Shown: in pieces, positions 25,084-33,897 of the stretch
Numbering within the stretch: position 1 is the stretch's first letter
Layout of the letters: the number at the start of each line of letters is the position of its first letter
Assembly (NCBI GenBank): GCA_963833115.1
Contig: CAWHWS010000002.1
Coordinates: forward strand, 1,984,001 to 2,048,000
DNA: 64,000 bases
Origin: Hasllibacter sp963833115
Lineage (GTDB): Bacteria > Pseudomonadota > Alphaproteobacteria > Rhodobacterales > Rhodobacteraceae
Direction: 5' to 3'
The notes under the pieces: generated by a model
Databases searched by the model: none
What the model was told of the DNA's origin: nothing
The model's input: the letters and a program-made list of their open reading frames with translations, nothing else
Position numbers and translations under genes: made by a program

Positions 25084-27398
25084 CCGGCGCCATCGTCCGT
25101 GCGGCCCTCGCGGCGTGCCTGATCCTCTCGCTCCTTGCCGGGGCGGCGCCCGCGCAGGCACCGGAGCCCGGCGAGTTCGACGCCGCCGCGAGCCGGGCCG
25201 AGCGCGCCCTCGCGAACGGAGAGGTGTCGAACGACGCGCTCGAGCTCCTGCGCGGCGAGGTGGCGCGGTTCCGCGAGACGTTCCTGGCCCAGCGCGACGC
25301 CAACACCGGACGGCTGCAGACGGTCGAGGCCCAGATCGACGCCCTGGGCCCCGTGCCGGAGGAGGGCGGCACCGAACCCGAGGACGTCGCCGTCCGGCGC
25401 GCCGAGCTCGAGGAGCAGCGCGAGGCGATCCTGGCGCCGAGGCGCGCGGCCTCCGAGGCCCTGAGCCGGGCGCAGGGCCTCATCGACGAGATCGACGCCA
25501 CGCTGCGAGAGCGGCAGTCGGCGCAGATCAGGGCGGCCGGGCCGTCGCCCCTCAATCCCGCGAACTGGGGGCCCGCCGCCGCCGACCTGGCGAAGGCCGG
25601 GCGCGTCCTGATCGCCGAGCCACGCGAGCGGCTGGCGACCGCCGGCGGCCTTCGTCCGAGCGCGTTCGCCCTCGTGGCGGTGGCGGCCCTGGGCACGGTC
25701 CTGCTCCTGGGTCCGCGCCGGTGGCTCCGGACGCCGATGCGCTGGGCCGAGATGCGCCTGCCCCCGCGGGCGCAGGGCGCGGCGGTGTTCGCGATCTCCC
25801 TGGGGCAGGTCCTGCTCCCCGTGATCGGCGCCGCGCTCCTGGCGCGGGCGGCCGCCGCGTCGGGCCTGACGGGGCCTGCCTGGGAGGACCTCCTCGAGGT
25901 CGCGCCGCGGGCCGCGCTCCAGTTCTTCGGCGCGCTCTGGCTCGGATCGTGGCTCTTCTCGCGGTCCGACAGATGGTCACGCGCGATCGACCTGCCCCCG
26001 CGGGCGCGCGCGGAGGGGCGGGCCTACGCCGCGATCCTGGGGGCGGTCTTCGCGCTCGCGGCGATCCTCGCGGCCCTCGCCCCGCCCGATGCGATGGGCT
26101 GGTCCGAGGCGACCTTCGCCGTCCTGAACGCGCCGTTCGTCGCGCTGATCGGGGTGATCCTCTTCCGCATGGGCCGCGTGCTGGCGCGCGGGGCGCGGAC
26201 CGGGGCCGACCCGATGGGGGAGAAGGGCCCCGGCGAGGTCGGCGCGTTCGGCGCTTTCGTCACCCAGCAGATCGGGCGCGCGGCCATGCTGGCGGGCATC
26301 GCCGGGCCGCTGCTGGCGGCGTTCGGCTACAACGCCGCGGCGACCGGCCTGGTCTATCCGGCGGTCCTGTCGCTGGCGCTGATCGGCATCCTGGTCACGC
26401 TCCAGCAGTTCGTGCGCGACCTCTACGCGCTCGCGCGCGGGCTCGACGAGGGGGCGGACGACGCGCTCCTGCCGGTCCTCATCGGCTTCGGCCTCACGCT
26501 GTGCGCGCTGCCGGTCTTCGCGCTCCTGTGGGGGGCGCGGGTCTCCGACCTGACCGAGCTGTGGTCGCGGGTGCGCCAGGGGTTCACCATCGGCGAGACC
26601 GTGATCTCCCCCGGCGCGATCCTGGCCTTCGCGCTCCTCTTCGTCATCGGCCTCGCGATCACGCGCCTGGTGCAGGGCGCGCTGCGCACGCAGATCCTTC
26701 CGCGGACCAAGATCGACATCGGCGGGCGCACCGCGATCATATCCGGGCTGGGCTATATCGGGATCTTCCTGGCCGGGCTGATCGCGATCACCGGGGCGGG
26801 GATCGACCTGACGAGCCTCGCCTTCATCTTCGGCGCGCTCTCCGTCGGCATCGGCTTCGGCCTGCAGAACGTGGTGAGCAACTTCGTCTCGGGGATCATC
26901 CTCCTGATCGAGCGGCCGATCTCGGAGGGGGACTGGATCGACGTCGGCGGCAACCAGGGCTACGTGCGTGCGATCTCGGTCCGCTCGACCCGGATCGAGA
27001 CGTTCGACCGTTCGGACGTGATCGTGCCGAACGCCGACCTGATCGCGGGCACGGTGACCAACTATACCCGCGGCAACCTGATAGGGCGTCTGATCGCGCC
27101 GGTCGGGGTGGCCTACGGCACGGACACCAAGCGCGTCGAGGCGATCCTGCGCGAGATCGCGGAAGCGCACCCGATGGTCACACTGACGCCGCCGCCTTCG
27201 ATCCTGTTCCGGGGTTTCGGGGCGTCCTCCCTCGACTTCGAGATCCGGGCGATCCTGCGCGACGTGAACTGGGTCATGGCGGTCCACTCCGACCTGAACC
27301 ACGCGATCGCGGTACGCTTCGCCAGCGAGGGGATCGAGATCCCGTTCCCCCAGACGGATGTCTGGATGCGCTCCGCCGCCGAGCCGTCCGGGGCGTAG
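25080..27398 (+). CDS. Large mechanosensitive channel, MscS family with DUF3772 domain
   Basis: A 772-residue inner-membrane protein. Residues 1-26 are a signal peptide (LLAGAAPAQA). A periplasmic coiled-coil region rich in Glu/Arg (about 30-160, DUF3772-like) is followed by roughly ten transmembrane helices. The MscS core includes the pore helix FGALSVGIGFGLQNVVSNF at about 581-600 and the beta domain ERPISEGDWIDVGG. It releases solutes on hypo-osmotic shock. Translation is coupled to cysK by a 4-nt overlap, an unusual partner that may reflect export or osmotic control of thiol metabolites (speculative). Confidence 0.88.
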   Translation: MTGAIVRAALAACLILSLLAGAAPAQAPEPGEFDAAASRAERALANGEVSNDALELLRGEVARFRETFLAQRDANTGRLQTVEAQIDALGPVPEEGGTEPEDVAVRRAELEEQREAILAPRRAASEALSRAQGLIDEIDATLRERQSAQIRAAGPSPLNPANWGPAAADLAKAGRVLIAEPRERLATAGGLRPSAFALVAVAALGTVLLLGPRRWLRTPMRWAEMRLPPRAQGAAVFAISLGQVLLPVIGAALLARAAAASGLTGPAWEDLLEVAPRAALQFFGALWLGSWLFSRSDRWSRAIDLPPRARAEGRAYAAILGAVFALAAILAALAPPDAMGWSEATFAVLNAPFVALIGVILFRMGRVLARGARTGADPMGEKGPGEVGAFGAFVTQQIGRAAMLAGIAGPLLAAFGYNAAATGLVYPAVLSLALIGILVTLQQFVRDLYALARGLDEGADDALLPVLIGFGLTLCALPVFALLWGARVSDLTELWSRVRQGFTIGETVISPGAILAFALLFVIGLAITRLVQGALRTQILPRTKIDIGGRTAIISGLGYIGIFLAGLIAITGAGIDLTSLAFIFGALSVGIGFGLQNVVSNFVSGIILLIERPISEGDWIDVGGNQGYVRAISVRSTRIETFDRSDVIVPNADLIAGTVTNYTRGNLIGRLIAPVGVAYGTDTKRVEAILREIAEAHPMVTLTPPPSILFRGFGASSLDFEIRAILRDVNWVMAVHSDLNHAIAVRFASEGIEIPFPQTDVWMRSAAEPSGA

Positions 27399-27515
27399 CG
27401 CTCCCGCCCGCCCTCGGGCGCCCAATGGCGCCTCGGCCGGTTGGGCCGGGCCTCTTGCTGCGCAATTCGGCCCCCTGCGGGGGGCGCCTGCGGGGGGCGG
27501 CGCGGGGCGCCCGGC
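27399..27515 (+). repeat. Dispersed intergenic repeat, copy B
   Basis: This begins at the mscS stop codon with GCTCCCGCCC and contains GGCGCCTCGGCCGGTTGGGC followed by CGGGCCTC. The right half has several GC-rich inverted repeats (GGCCCCCTGCGGGGGG). It shares the core blocks with copies at 954, 36757, 46640 and 54362. The rest of the gap to the tRNA at 27559 shows nothing else. Confidence 0.68.
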
Positions 27516-27558
27516 GGGACTTGAACGGCGCCGGGCCGGTCGATAGGGGGAGCCGGAC

Positions 27559-27648
27559 GGTGGGGTGGCCGAGTGGTCGAAGGCGCACGCCTGGAAAGTG
27601 TGTAGGCGGGGAACCGTCTCCAGGGTTCGAATCCCTGTCCCACCGCCA
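27559..27648 (+). tRNA. tRNA-Ser (GGA anticodon)
   Basis: A 90-nt class II tRNA. The acceptor stem GGTGGGG pairs with TCCCACC. The D-arm reads GGCCGAGTGGTCGAAGGC, the anticodon loop is CTGGAAA (anticodon GGA), and a long variable arm (TAGGCGGGGAACCGTCTC) precedes the GGTTCGAATCC T-arm. CCA is encoded. It reads UCC/UCU serine codons. Confidence 0.96.
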
Positions 27649-27659
27649 CTCGCGCCGGC

Positions 27660-28634
27660 TCAGGCGGCCCGAATCGTCCGGTCCAGATGCGCGGCGAGGC
27701 CAGTGAGCGCGGCGTAGTCGTCCTCGATCACGCGCACGGCGAAGTTCTGCATGAACCCCGCAAAGCGGCCCTTGTCGCGGAACGCCTCGGCGAAGCCGAA
27801 CCGCGCCAGGTAGGGCTCCATCGCGCGGGCCACGCCGCCGACGAGGTGCACGCCCCCGAAGGGCAGGTGGATGAGCGCCAGATCCCCCGCCACCGTCCCC
27901 ATCAGGCCGACGAAGCGGCGCACCGCGTCCTCGGCGCGCGGATCGTCACCGGCGGCGGCGCCGGCCATGACCTCCGCGGCGCGCAGCTCGCGGGGATCGC
28001 CGGCCTCGTGGCCGAGCCAGGCGTAGAGGCGCTCGAGGCCGCGGCCGGACAGCACGTCCTCGACGGCCGGGAAGCCGTGGGCCGTGCTGACGTACTCGCA
28101 CAGGCGCAGCTCGTCGGCGGTGCGGATCGGCAGGCTGACATGGCCGCATTCGGACGGCGGGACGAGGCGGCCCTGCTCGGCCTCCCACACGGGCGCCGCG
28201 TTGAAGCCGGTGCCGATGCCGATCACCAGCTTGGCGGCGTGGGCGTGTGCGTCCGGCCCGTCCACCACCGTGCGCACGCAGGCGGGGTCGATCGCGCCTA
28301 GCGCCTGGCCCTGCGCCTGCAGGTCGTTGAGGATGGCGACGTGCTCGGCCCGCGCGGCGCGCGCCAAGCCGGGCTTGTCGATGCGCCAGTCGAGATTGGT
28401 CAGCGCGCCGACCTCGTCGCGCACCGGGCCGGCCACGCAGATCGCGGCGCCCGCGCAGTCGACGCCGCCGACGTCCTCCAGGTACCGCTCCAGCACCGAG
28501 GCCGCGCCGGGGAACTCGGCGTTGGCGTAGCGGCGCATCGTGCTCCCGTCGACGGCGGCGCCGCGCGCGAGGGCGACGCGGGTGTTGGTGCCGCCGAAAT
28601 CGGCGACGAGGGTGTAGATGTCGGCGTCGCGCAT
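27660..28634 (-). CDS. glk: Glucokinase
   Basis: A 324-residue glucokinase of the ROK/hexokinase superfamily (bacterial Glk type). The ATP phosphate motif VADFGGTNTRVAL is at about residues 9-21. Other motifs are LTNLDWRID, the substrate-side ILNDLQAQGQ with the catalytic aspartate, GIGTGFNAAP, and SECGHVSLP. It phosphorylates glucose released by the GH1 and GH13 enzymes encoded next to it, feeding glycolysis or the Entner-Doudoroff pathway. It lies 21 nt downstream of the GH1 gene on the minus strand, so the two form an operon divergent from aglEFGAK. Confidence 0.92.
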   Translation of the reverse strand: MRDADIYTLVADFGGTNTRVALARGAAVDGSTMRRYANAEFPGAASVLERYLEDVGGVDCAGAAICVAGPVRDEVGALTNLDWRIDKPGLARAARAEHVAILNDLQAQGQALGAIDPACVRTVVDGPDAHAHAAKLVIGIGTGFNAAPVWEAEQGRLVPPSECGHVSLPIRTADELRLCEYVSTAHGFPAVEDVLSGRGLERLYAWLGHEAGDPRELRAAEVMAGAAAGDDPRAEDAVRRFVGLMGTVAGDLALIHLPFGGVHLVGGVARAMEPYLARFGFAEAFRDKGRFAGFMQNFAVRVIEDDYAALTGLAAHLDRTIRAA

Positions 28635-28655
28635 GGGATCCCTTCCGCGGGCCGC

Positions 28656-29975
28656 TTATCGGGCGAGGGCGGCGGCGAGGGCGTGATAGGACGCCTTCGG
28701 CGTGCGGCGCAACGTGGCGAAGTCCACGTGGACGAGGCCGAAGCGCTTGTCGTAGCCGAGCGCCCACTCGTAGTTGTCCAGCAGCGACCATACGAAGTAG
28801 CCCGCCAGAGGCACCCCGTCCGCGACGGCGCCCAGCGCCGCGGCGTGGTGCGCGTTCAGGTAGGCGATGCGGGCGTCGTCGTGGACGGCGCCGTCCACGA
28901 GCCGGTCCGCGGAGGCCATCCCGTTCTCCGTCACGTAGATCGGCAGGCCGCCGGCGTGCTCGTGGGCGAGGTTCAGGAAGTGGCGCACGCCGTCCGGGTA
29001 GATCTCCCATCCCATCTCGGTCAGGGGCAGGCGGGTCGGCGCCTCGCCATGGCCCGGCCAGGCCCCCCCGGTCGGGGCGACGATCTTGCGAGTGTAATAG
29101 TTGACCCCGAGCCAGTCGAGCGGCTGCCCGATGCGGGCGAAGTCGTCCTGCCAGCCGGCGGGCATGTGGGGCTCCAGCCCCTCCATGACGTTCGCGGGGT
29201 AGGTGCCGCGGAACATGCCCTGGAGGAAGAAGCGGTTGTAGTAGCCGTCGTAGAGCGCGGCGGCGGCGGCGGCCTCGGGGGTGTCGTCCACGGGCTCGGC
29301 GTACTCGAAGTTGCAGACCGCGCCGAGGTTGGACATGCCGAGGGCGCGCATCGCCCCGATCGCGGCGCCGTGGGACAGCATGACGTGGTGCATCGCGCGG
29401 GCGGTGGCGCGGATGTCCCGCATCCCCGGGGCGTGCTGCCCGAGGAAGTGCGAGAGCCAGCCCACGCACCAGGGCTCGTTGATCGGCGCGGCGGACCAGA
29501 CGCGGTCGCCGATGCGGCCCATGACCGTGGTGGTGAAGTCGGCGAACCAGGACGGCATGTCGGCGTTGCGCCAGCCGCCCAGATCCGCGAGCGGCTGCGG
29601 CAGCTCCCAGTGGTAGAGCGTGGCGGCGGGCTTGATGCCGCGCTCCAGCAGGCCGTCCACGAGGCGGTCGTAGAAGTCGAGCCCCTCGGGGTTCGGCGTG
29701 CCGCGCCCCTCGGGCAGGACGCGGGCCCAGGAGGTGCTGAACCGGTAGACGTCGAGGTTGGCGGCGGCGATCAGGTCGAGGTCCTCGTCCATGCGCAGGT
29801 AGTGCTCGCAGGCGCGGGCGCCGTCCTCGGCGCGCACGACGTTGCCGGGCGTCGCGGCGAAGCTGTCCCAATGCGTCTGCCCGGCGCCGCCGAAGCGGTG
29901 GCCCTCGATCTGGTAGGCGGAGGTGGCGGCGCCCCAGAGGAAGCCGTCGGGGAAGTCGGCGCGGGTGAAGTCCAT
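28656..29975 (-). CDS. Beta-glucosidase, glycoside hydrolase family 1
   Basis: A 439-residue GH1 enzyme. It starts FPDGFLWGAATSAYQIEG, the GH1 N-terminal signature. The acid/base glutamate is E167 in INEPW and the nucleophile is E350 in YVTENG. The C-terminal GYFVWSLLDNYEWALGY shapes the aglycone site. No signal peptide is present, so it acts on imported beta-linked disaccharides in the cytoplasm. The ATG at 29975 fits the family start. It is paired with glk and divergent from an alpha-glucoside ABC system, giving a combined alpha- and beta-glucoside module. Confidence 0.92.
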   Translation of the reverse strand: MDFTRADFPDGFLWGAATSAYQIEGHRFGGAGQTHWDSFAATPGNVVRAEDGARACEHYLRMDEDLDLIAAANLDVYRFSTSWARVLPEGRGTPNPEGLDFYDRLVDGLLERGIKPAATLYHWELPQPLADLGGWRNADMPSWFADFTTTVMGRIGDRVWSAAPINEPWCVGWLSHFLGQHAPGMRDIRATARAMHHVMLSHGAAIGAMRALGMSNLGAVCNFEYAEPVDDTPEAAAAAALYDGYYNRFFLQGMFRGTYPANVMEGLEPHMPAGWQDDFARIGQPLDWLGVNYYTRKIVAPTGGAWPGHGEAPTRLPLTEMGWEIYPDGVRHFLNLAHEHAGGLPIYVTENGMASADRLVDGAVHDDARIAYLNAHHAAALGAVADGVPLAGYFVWSLLDNYEWALGYDKRFGLVHVDFATLRRTPKASYHALAAALAR

Positions 29976-30255
29976 GGCGGTGCTCCGGGGCGGGATCGGC
30001 GGCCGGGGCCGCTCACCGAGCGGCTGCCCCACCCGCCGGCCGGTGGCAAGGGGCGCCGGCGATGCCGCGCCGCGGCGGGGAGGCGCCCCGAAACGAGGCG
30101 GAAACAGCGGGATCCCCGCATTGACTTCGCCGTGGGCCCGCGCGACGTTTGCCCGGTCCAATGCAGCTTCGCGTCCGCCGGTCGGTGGCCGGGCTGCGCT
30201 CAGACCACGCATTCGACGGCCCGCGCAGACGGGTCGCGACACCGGGAGGAACACC
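29976..30255. promoter_or_regulatory. Divergent control region between bgl-glk and aglEFGAK
   Basis: This 280-bp gap must hold both promoters. A perfect 7-bp hairpin (GCCGCTC/GAGCGGC, 30008-30024) lies on the bgl side. TTGACT at 30121-30126 is a plausible -35 for aglE, but no convincing -10 or LacI-type (AglR) operator is visible. GGGAGGA at 30245-30250 is the aglE ribosome-binding site. No agl regulator gene occurs nearby. Confidence 0.4.
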
Positions 30256-31590
30256 ATGAAAACGGCTCTTTACGCCGGCGCCGCCACGATCGCCCTGACG
30301 ATCGGCGCGCAGGCCCAGGACATGCCCTTCGCCATCGGCGAGGGCGACTTCAACTGGGACAGCCTGTCCACCTTCGCGGACGCGCACGACCTGGCCGGTC
30401 AATCCATCTCGATCACCGGTCCCTGGACCGGCGCGGACAAGGAATTGTTCGACAGCGTGATCGCGTATTTCGAGGACGCGACCGGCGCGCAGGTCGAGTA
30501 TTCCGGCTCCGACAGCTTCGAGAGCGACTTCGTCATCGCCGCGCAGGCGGGCTCGGCGCCCGACCTCGCGGTGTTCCCGCAGCCGGGCCTGATGGCCGAC
30601 ATGGCGCGCGCGGGCAACCTCGTGCCGATGCCCGAGGGGGCCGCCGACTGGCTGCGCGAGAACTACGCCGCCGGGCAGTCCTGGGTCGACCTCGGCTCCG
30701 TCGACGGGGAGCTCTACAGCTTCTTCTACAAGGTCGACGTGAAGAGCCTCGTCTGGTACGTCCCCGAGGCCTTCGAGGAGGCCGGCTACGAGGTTCCCGA
30801 GACGCTCGAGGACCTGAAGGCCCTGTCCGATCAGATCGTCGAGGATGGCGGCACGCCTTGGTGCATCGGGCTCGGCTCGGGCGCCGCGACCGGCTGGCCG
30901 GCGACCGACTGGGTCGAGGACATGATGCTGCGCACGCAGTCGCCCGCGGACTACGACGCCTGGGTGAGCAACGAGCTCGCCTTCGACGATCCGAAGGTCG
31001 TGGAGGCGATCGAGGAGTTCGGGGCGTTCGCGCGCAACGAGGACTGGGTGAACGGCGGGTCCTCGGCCGTCGCCTCGACCGACTTCCGCGAGAGCCCGCT
31101 CGGCCTGTTCCAGTTCCCGCCCGAGTGCTACATGCACAAGCAGGCGAGCTTCATCCCGACCTTCTTCCCGGAAGGGACCGAGGTGGGCCTGGACGTCGAC
31201 TTCTTCTACTTCCCGGCCTACGAGGGCCGCGACCTCGGCCAGCCGGTGCTGGGCGCGGGCACGACCTTCGCCCGCTCGGTCGACAACGAGGCGACGACCG
31301 CCTTCATCGAGTACCTGCAGACGGAGATCGCGCACGAGATCTGGATGGCGCAGTCCGGCTTCCTGACGCCGTTCCAGTCGGTGAACACCGAGCTCTTCGC
31401 CAACGACACGCAGCGCGCCCTGAACGACGTGCTGCTGAACGCGACGACGTTCCGCTTCGACGGATCGGACCTGATGCCCGGCGAGATCGGCGCGGGCGCG
31501 TTCTGGACCGGGATGGTCGACTACGTCACCGGCGCCCCCGCCGAGGAGGTGGCCGCCGGCATCCAGGAGCGCTGGTCCTCCATGCAGTGA
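30256..31590 (+). CDS. aglE: Alpha-glucoside ABC transporter substrate-binding protein
   Basis: A 444-residue periplasmic sugar-binding protein. Residues 1-20 are a signal peptide (LTIGAQAQ). The fold is an extracellular solute-binding type 1 domain: ISITGPWTGADKELF, SGSDSFESDFVIAAQAGSAPD, and a YSFFYKVDVKSLVWY region. Gene order E-F-G-A-K is that of the agl operon of Sinorhizobium, which imports sucrose, maltose and trehalose. A stem-loop after the stop may give extra aglE mRNA over the permease genes. Substrate range is inferred from synteny. Confidence 0.88.
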   Translation: MKTALYAGAATIALTIGAQAQDMPFAIGEGDFNWDSLSTFADAHDLAGQSISITGPWTGADKELFDSVIAYFEDATGAQVEYSGSDSFESDFVIAAQAGSAPDLAVFPQPGLMADMARAGNLVPMPEGAADWLRENYAAGQSWVDLGSVDGELYSFFYKVDVKSLVWYVPEAFEEAGYEVPETLEDLKALSDQIVEDGGTPWCIGLGSGAATGWPATDWVEDMMLRTQSPADYDAWVSNELAFDDPKVVEAIEEFGAFARNEDWVNGGSSAVASTDFRESPLGLFQFPPECYMHKQASFIPTFFPEGTEVGLDVDFFYFPAYEGRDLGQPVLGAGTTFARSVDNEATTAFIEYLQTEIAHEIWMAQSGFLTPFQSVNTELFANDTQRALNDVLLNATTFRFDGSDLMPGEIGAGAFWTGMVDYVTGAPAEEVAAGIQERWSSMQ

Positions 31591-31598
31591 TGCGACGC

Positions 31599-31623
31599 GC
31601 CGGGCGGGGAACCTCCGCCCGGC
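31599..31623 (+). other. Intercistronic stem-loop between aglE and aglF
   Basis: GCCGGGCGG and CCGCCCGGC form a perfect 9-bp stem with a 7-nt loop, 8 nt after the aglE stop. In binding-protein operons such structures commonly stabilise the upstream mRNA or partly terminate transcription, raising binding protein over permease. Confidence 0.6.
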
Positions 31624-31705
31624 ACCATGAGAGGCGTCGCCCGACCCGGGCGCCGCCCCACGCGCAAGAGGCCGCAAAGGTCCGGCGCACCAGGGGAGGG
31701 ACGGC

Positions 31706-32686
31706 ATGTCTCCGGTACTACAGGGCCTCTTGACGATCCTCATCGGGGTCGGAGGCTGCGTCGGCTACTTCTGGGCCTCCAACCTCGTGCTGGACAAGGT
31801 GCTGTTCCGCCCCGAGGGGCCGAACGCCGGGCGCAACATCAACCGCGCGAACCAGATCCGCCCGTGGTTGTTCATCTTCCCGGCCTTCGCCGCGCTCGGC
31901 CTCTATCTGATGTACCCGGTCGTCGGCTCCTTCGTGCGCAGCCTCTACGACCGCTCGGGCAACGAGTTCGTCGGCCTGGGCAACTACGCCAGCCTGGCGG
32001 CGGATAGCGAGTTCCGGACCTCGGTCTTCAACAACATCATGTGGGCGATCGTCGTGCCCGCGGGCGCCACCTTCTTCGGCCTCGTCGCGGCGCAGCTCAC
32101 GGACAGGCTGAGCTGGGGCAACATCGCGAAGTCGATCATCTTCATGCCCATGGCGATCAGCTTCGTGGGCGCGTCGCTGATCTGGAAGTTCGTCTACGCC
32201 AACGACGGGGACATCGGCCTCATCAACGCGATCCGCTTCTTCTTCGGCGCGGACAGCGCGGTGGACCCGCTCCAGATACCGTTCTGGAACAACTTCTTCC
32301 TGATGCTGATCCTGATCTGGATCCAGACGGGGTTCGCCATGGTCATCCTCTCGGCCGCGCTGCGCGGCATCCCGGAAGAGACGATCGAGGCCGCGATCAT
32401 CGACGGGGCCTCGCCGCTTCAGGTGTTCTTCAAGATCAAGGTGCCGCAGATCATGGGGACGATCGTCGTGGTCTGGACCACGATCACCATCCTCGTGCTG
32501 AAGGTCTTCGATATCGTCTACACGATGACCGGCGGCAATTTCGGCACGCAGATCCTGCCGAGCTACATGTTCGAGTTCATGTTCCGGGACGACGGCCGTG
32601 CGACCGCGGTGGCCTTCGTCATCATGCTGATCGTCCTGCCGGTGATGATCTGGAACATCATGCAGGCCCGGAAGGAGATGCGCTGA
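31706..32686 (+). CDS. aglF: Alpha-glucoside ABC transporter permease AglF
   Basis: A 326-residue permease with an N-terminal hydrophobic segment (LLTILIGVGGCVGYFW) and six further helices. The EAA loop reads EAAIIDGASPLQVFFKIKVPQI, which docks the AglK ATPase. It pairs with AglG to form the transmembrane channel. The ATG at 31706 follows GGGGAGGG. The gene order and MalF-like organisation match the agl system. Confidence 0.9.
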   Translation: MSPVLQGLLTILIGVGGCVGYFWASNLVLDKVLFRPEGPNAGRNINRANQIRPWLFIFPAFAALGLYLMYPVVGSFVRSLYDRSGNEFVGLGNYASLAADSEFRTSVFNNIMWAIVVPAGATFFGLVAAQLTDRLSWGNIAKSIIFMPMAISFVGASLIWKFVYANDGDIGLINAIRFFFGADSAVDPLQIPFWNNFFLMLILIWIQTGFAMVILSAALRGIPEETIEAAIIDGASPLQVFFKIKVPQIMGTIVVVWTTITILVLKVFDIVYTMTGGNFGTQILPSYMFEFMFRDDGRATAVAFVIMLIVLPVMIWNIMQARKEMR

Positions 32687-32737
32687 TGCCCTTCCCGAAC
32701 GTCACCGACTCGCACGTCACCGAAAGGAGCCTCTCCC

Positions 32738-33874
32738 ATGGACGATGACGGCATGGCCGGCCAGAAGACCTCGCTCGGCTGGGCGATCAACATCGCCGTC
32801 ATCGCGATGGTGCTCCTCTGGATCATCCCCACGGTGGGCCTCTTCGTGAGCTCCTTCCGGGACCGCGATCAGATCAGCGCGACCGGCTGGTGGCTCGCGC
32901 CCTTCTCGGTGGAGCAGACCTACCGCACCCGCGCCGGGACCGAGTTCGCCCCGGACGGGGACGGCTTCGTCATCGACGGCAACATCTTCGAGGAGAACGA
33001 GGCGTCCGGCTCGCTCAACGCCTTCGGCGTGCGGGCGACCGCCCCGTCCGAGTTCCCCGCCGGCACGACGGCCGATCTCGGGGACGGCGCCTCCCTCACC
33101 ATCGCGGCGAACGGCGACTACGTCCTCACCTCGGTCGAGGAGCCGGGATCGCGCGGTGAGCGCATCTACTTCGCGGCGGAGACGGCGCCGGAGTTCTCGC
33201 TGGACAACTACGACGAGGTGATCACCGCCGGCGGCATGGGGCAGGCGTTCATCAACACGCTCACGGTGACGATACCGGCGACGATCATCCCGATCCTCAT
33301 CGCCGCCTTCGCGGCCTATGCGCTCGCCTGGATGGACTTTCCGGGGCGCGGTATCCTGATCGCCCTGGTGGTCGGGCTGCTGGTGGTCCCCTTGCAACTC
33401 GCGCTGGTGCCGCTCCTCACCTTGCACACGGATATCGGCATCGGGCGCAGCTTCGTGGGCGTCTGGCTGGCGCATACCGGGTTCGGCTTGCCGCTCGCGA
33501 TCTACCTGCTGCGCAACTACATGGTGGGCTTGCCGCGCGACATCATTGAGAGCGCCAAGGTCGACGGCGCGACCGACTTCCAGGTCTTCACGAAGATCGT
33601 CCTGCCGCTGAGCTTCCCGGCCCTGGCGAGCTTCGCGATCTTCCAGTTCCTGTGGACCTGGAACGACCTCCTGGTGGCCAAGGTCTTCCTGCCGGATGGC
33701 GAGGCGTCGATGGTGATGACCCGCAAGATTGCGGACGACCTCCTGGGATCGCGCGGGGGGGACTGGGGCATCTTGGCGACGGCGGCCTTCGTCTCTATCG
33801 CGGTGCCGCTGCTGGTCTTCTTCTCCATGCAGCGATTCCTCGTGCGCGGGCTCCTCGCGGGCTCCGTCAAGTAA
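32738..33874 (+). CDS. aglG: Alpha-glucoside ABC transporter permease AglG
   Basis: A 378-residue MalG-type permease. After the first helix there is a large polar periplasmic insertion (about residues 45-155, including FAPDGDGFVIDGN and the later FSLDNYDEVI), a recognised feature of AglG proteins. The EAA loop is ESAKVDGATDFQVFTKIVLPL. An AAAGGAG ribosome-binding site lies 8 nt before the ATG. The start codon lies 51 nt after aglF. It forms the heterodimeric channel with AglF. Confidence 0.9.
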   Translation: MDDDGMAGQKTSLGWAINIAVIAMVLLWIIPTVGLFVSSFRDRDQISATGWWLAPFSVEQTYRTRAGTEFAPDGDGFVIDGNIFEENEASGSLNAFGVRATAPSEFPAGTTADLGDGASLTIAANGDYVLTSVEEPGSRGERIYFAAETAPEFSLDNYDEVITAGGMGQAFINTLTVTIPATIIPILIAAFAAYALAWMDFPGRGILIALVVGLLVVPLQLALVPLLTLHTDIGIGRSFVGVWLAHTGFGLPLAIYLLRNYMVGLPRDIIESAKVDGATDFQVFTKIVLPLSFPALASFAIFQFLWTWNDLLVAKVFLPDGEASMVMTRKIADDLLGSRGGDWGILATAAFVSIAVPLLVFFSMQRFLVRGLLAGSVK

Positions 33875-33897
33875 GGCTCGGGCAAGGGACGACCTCG

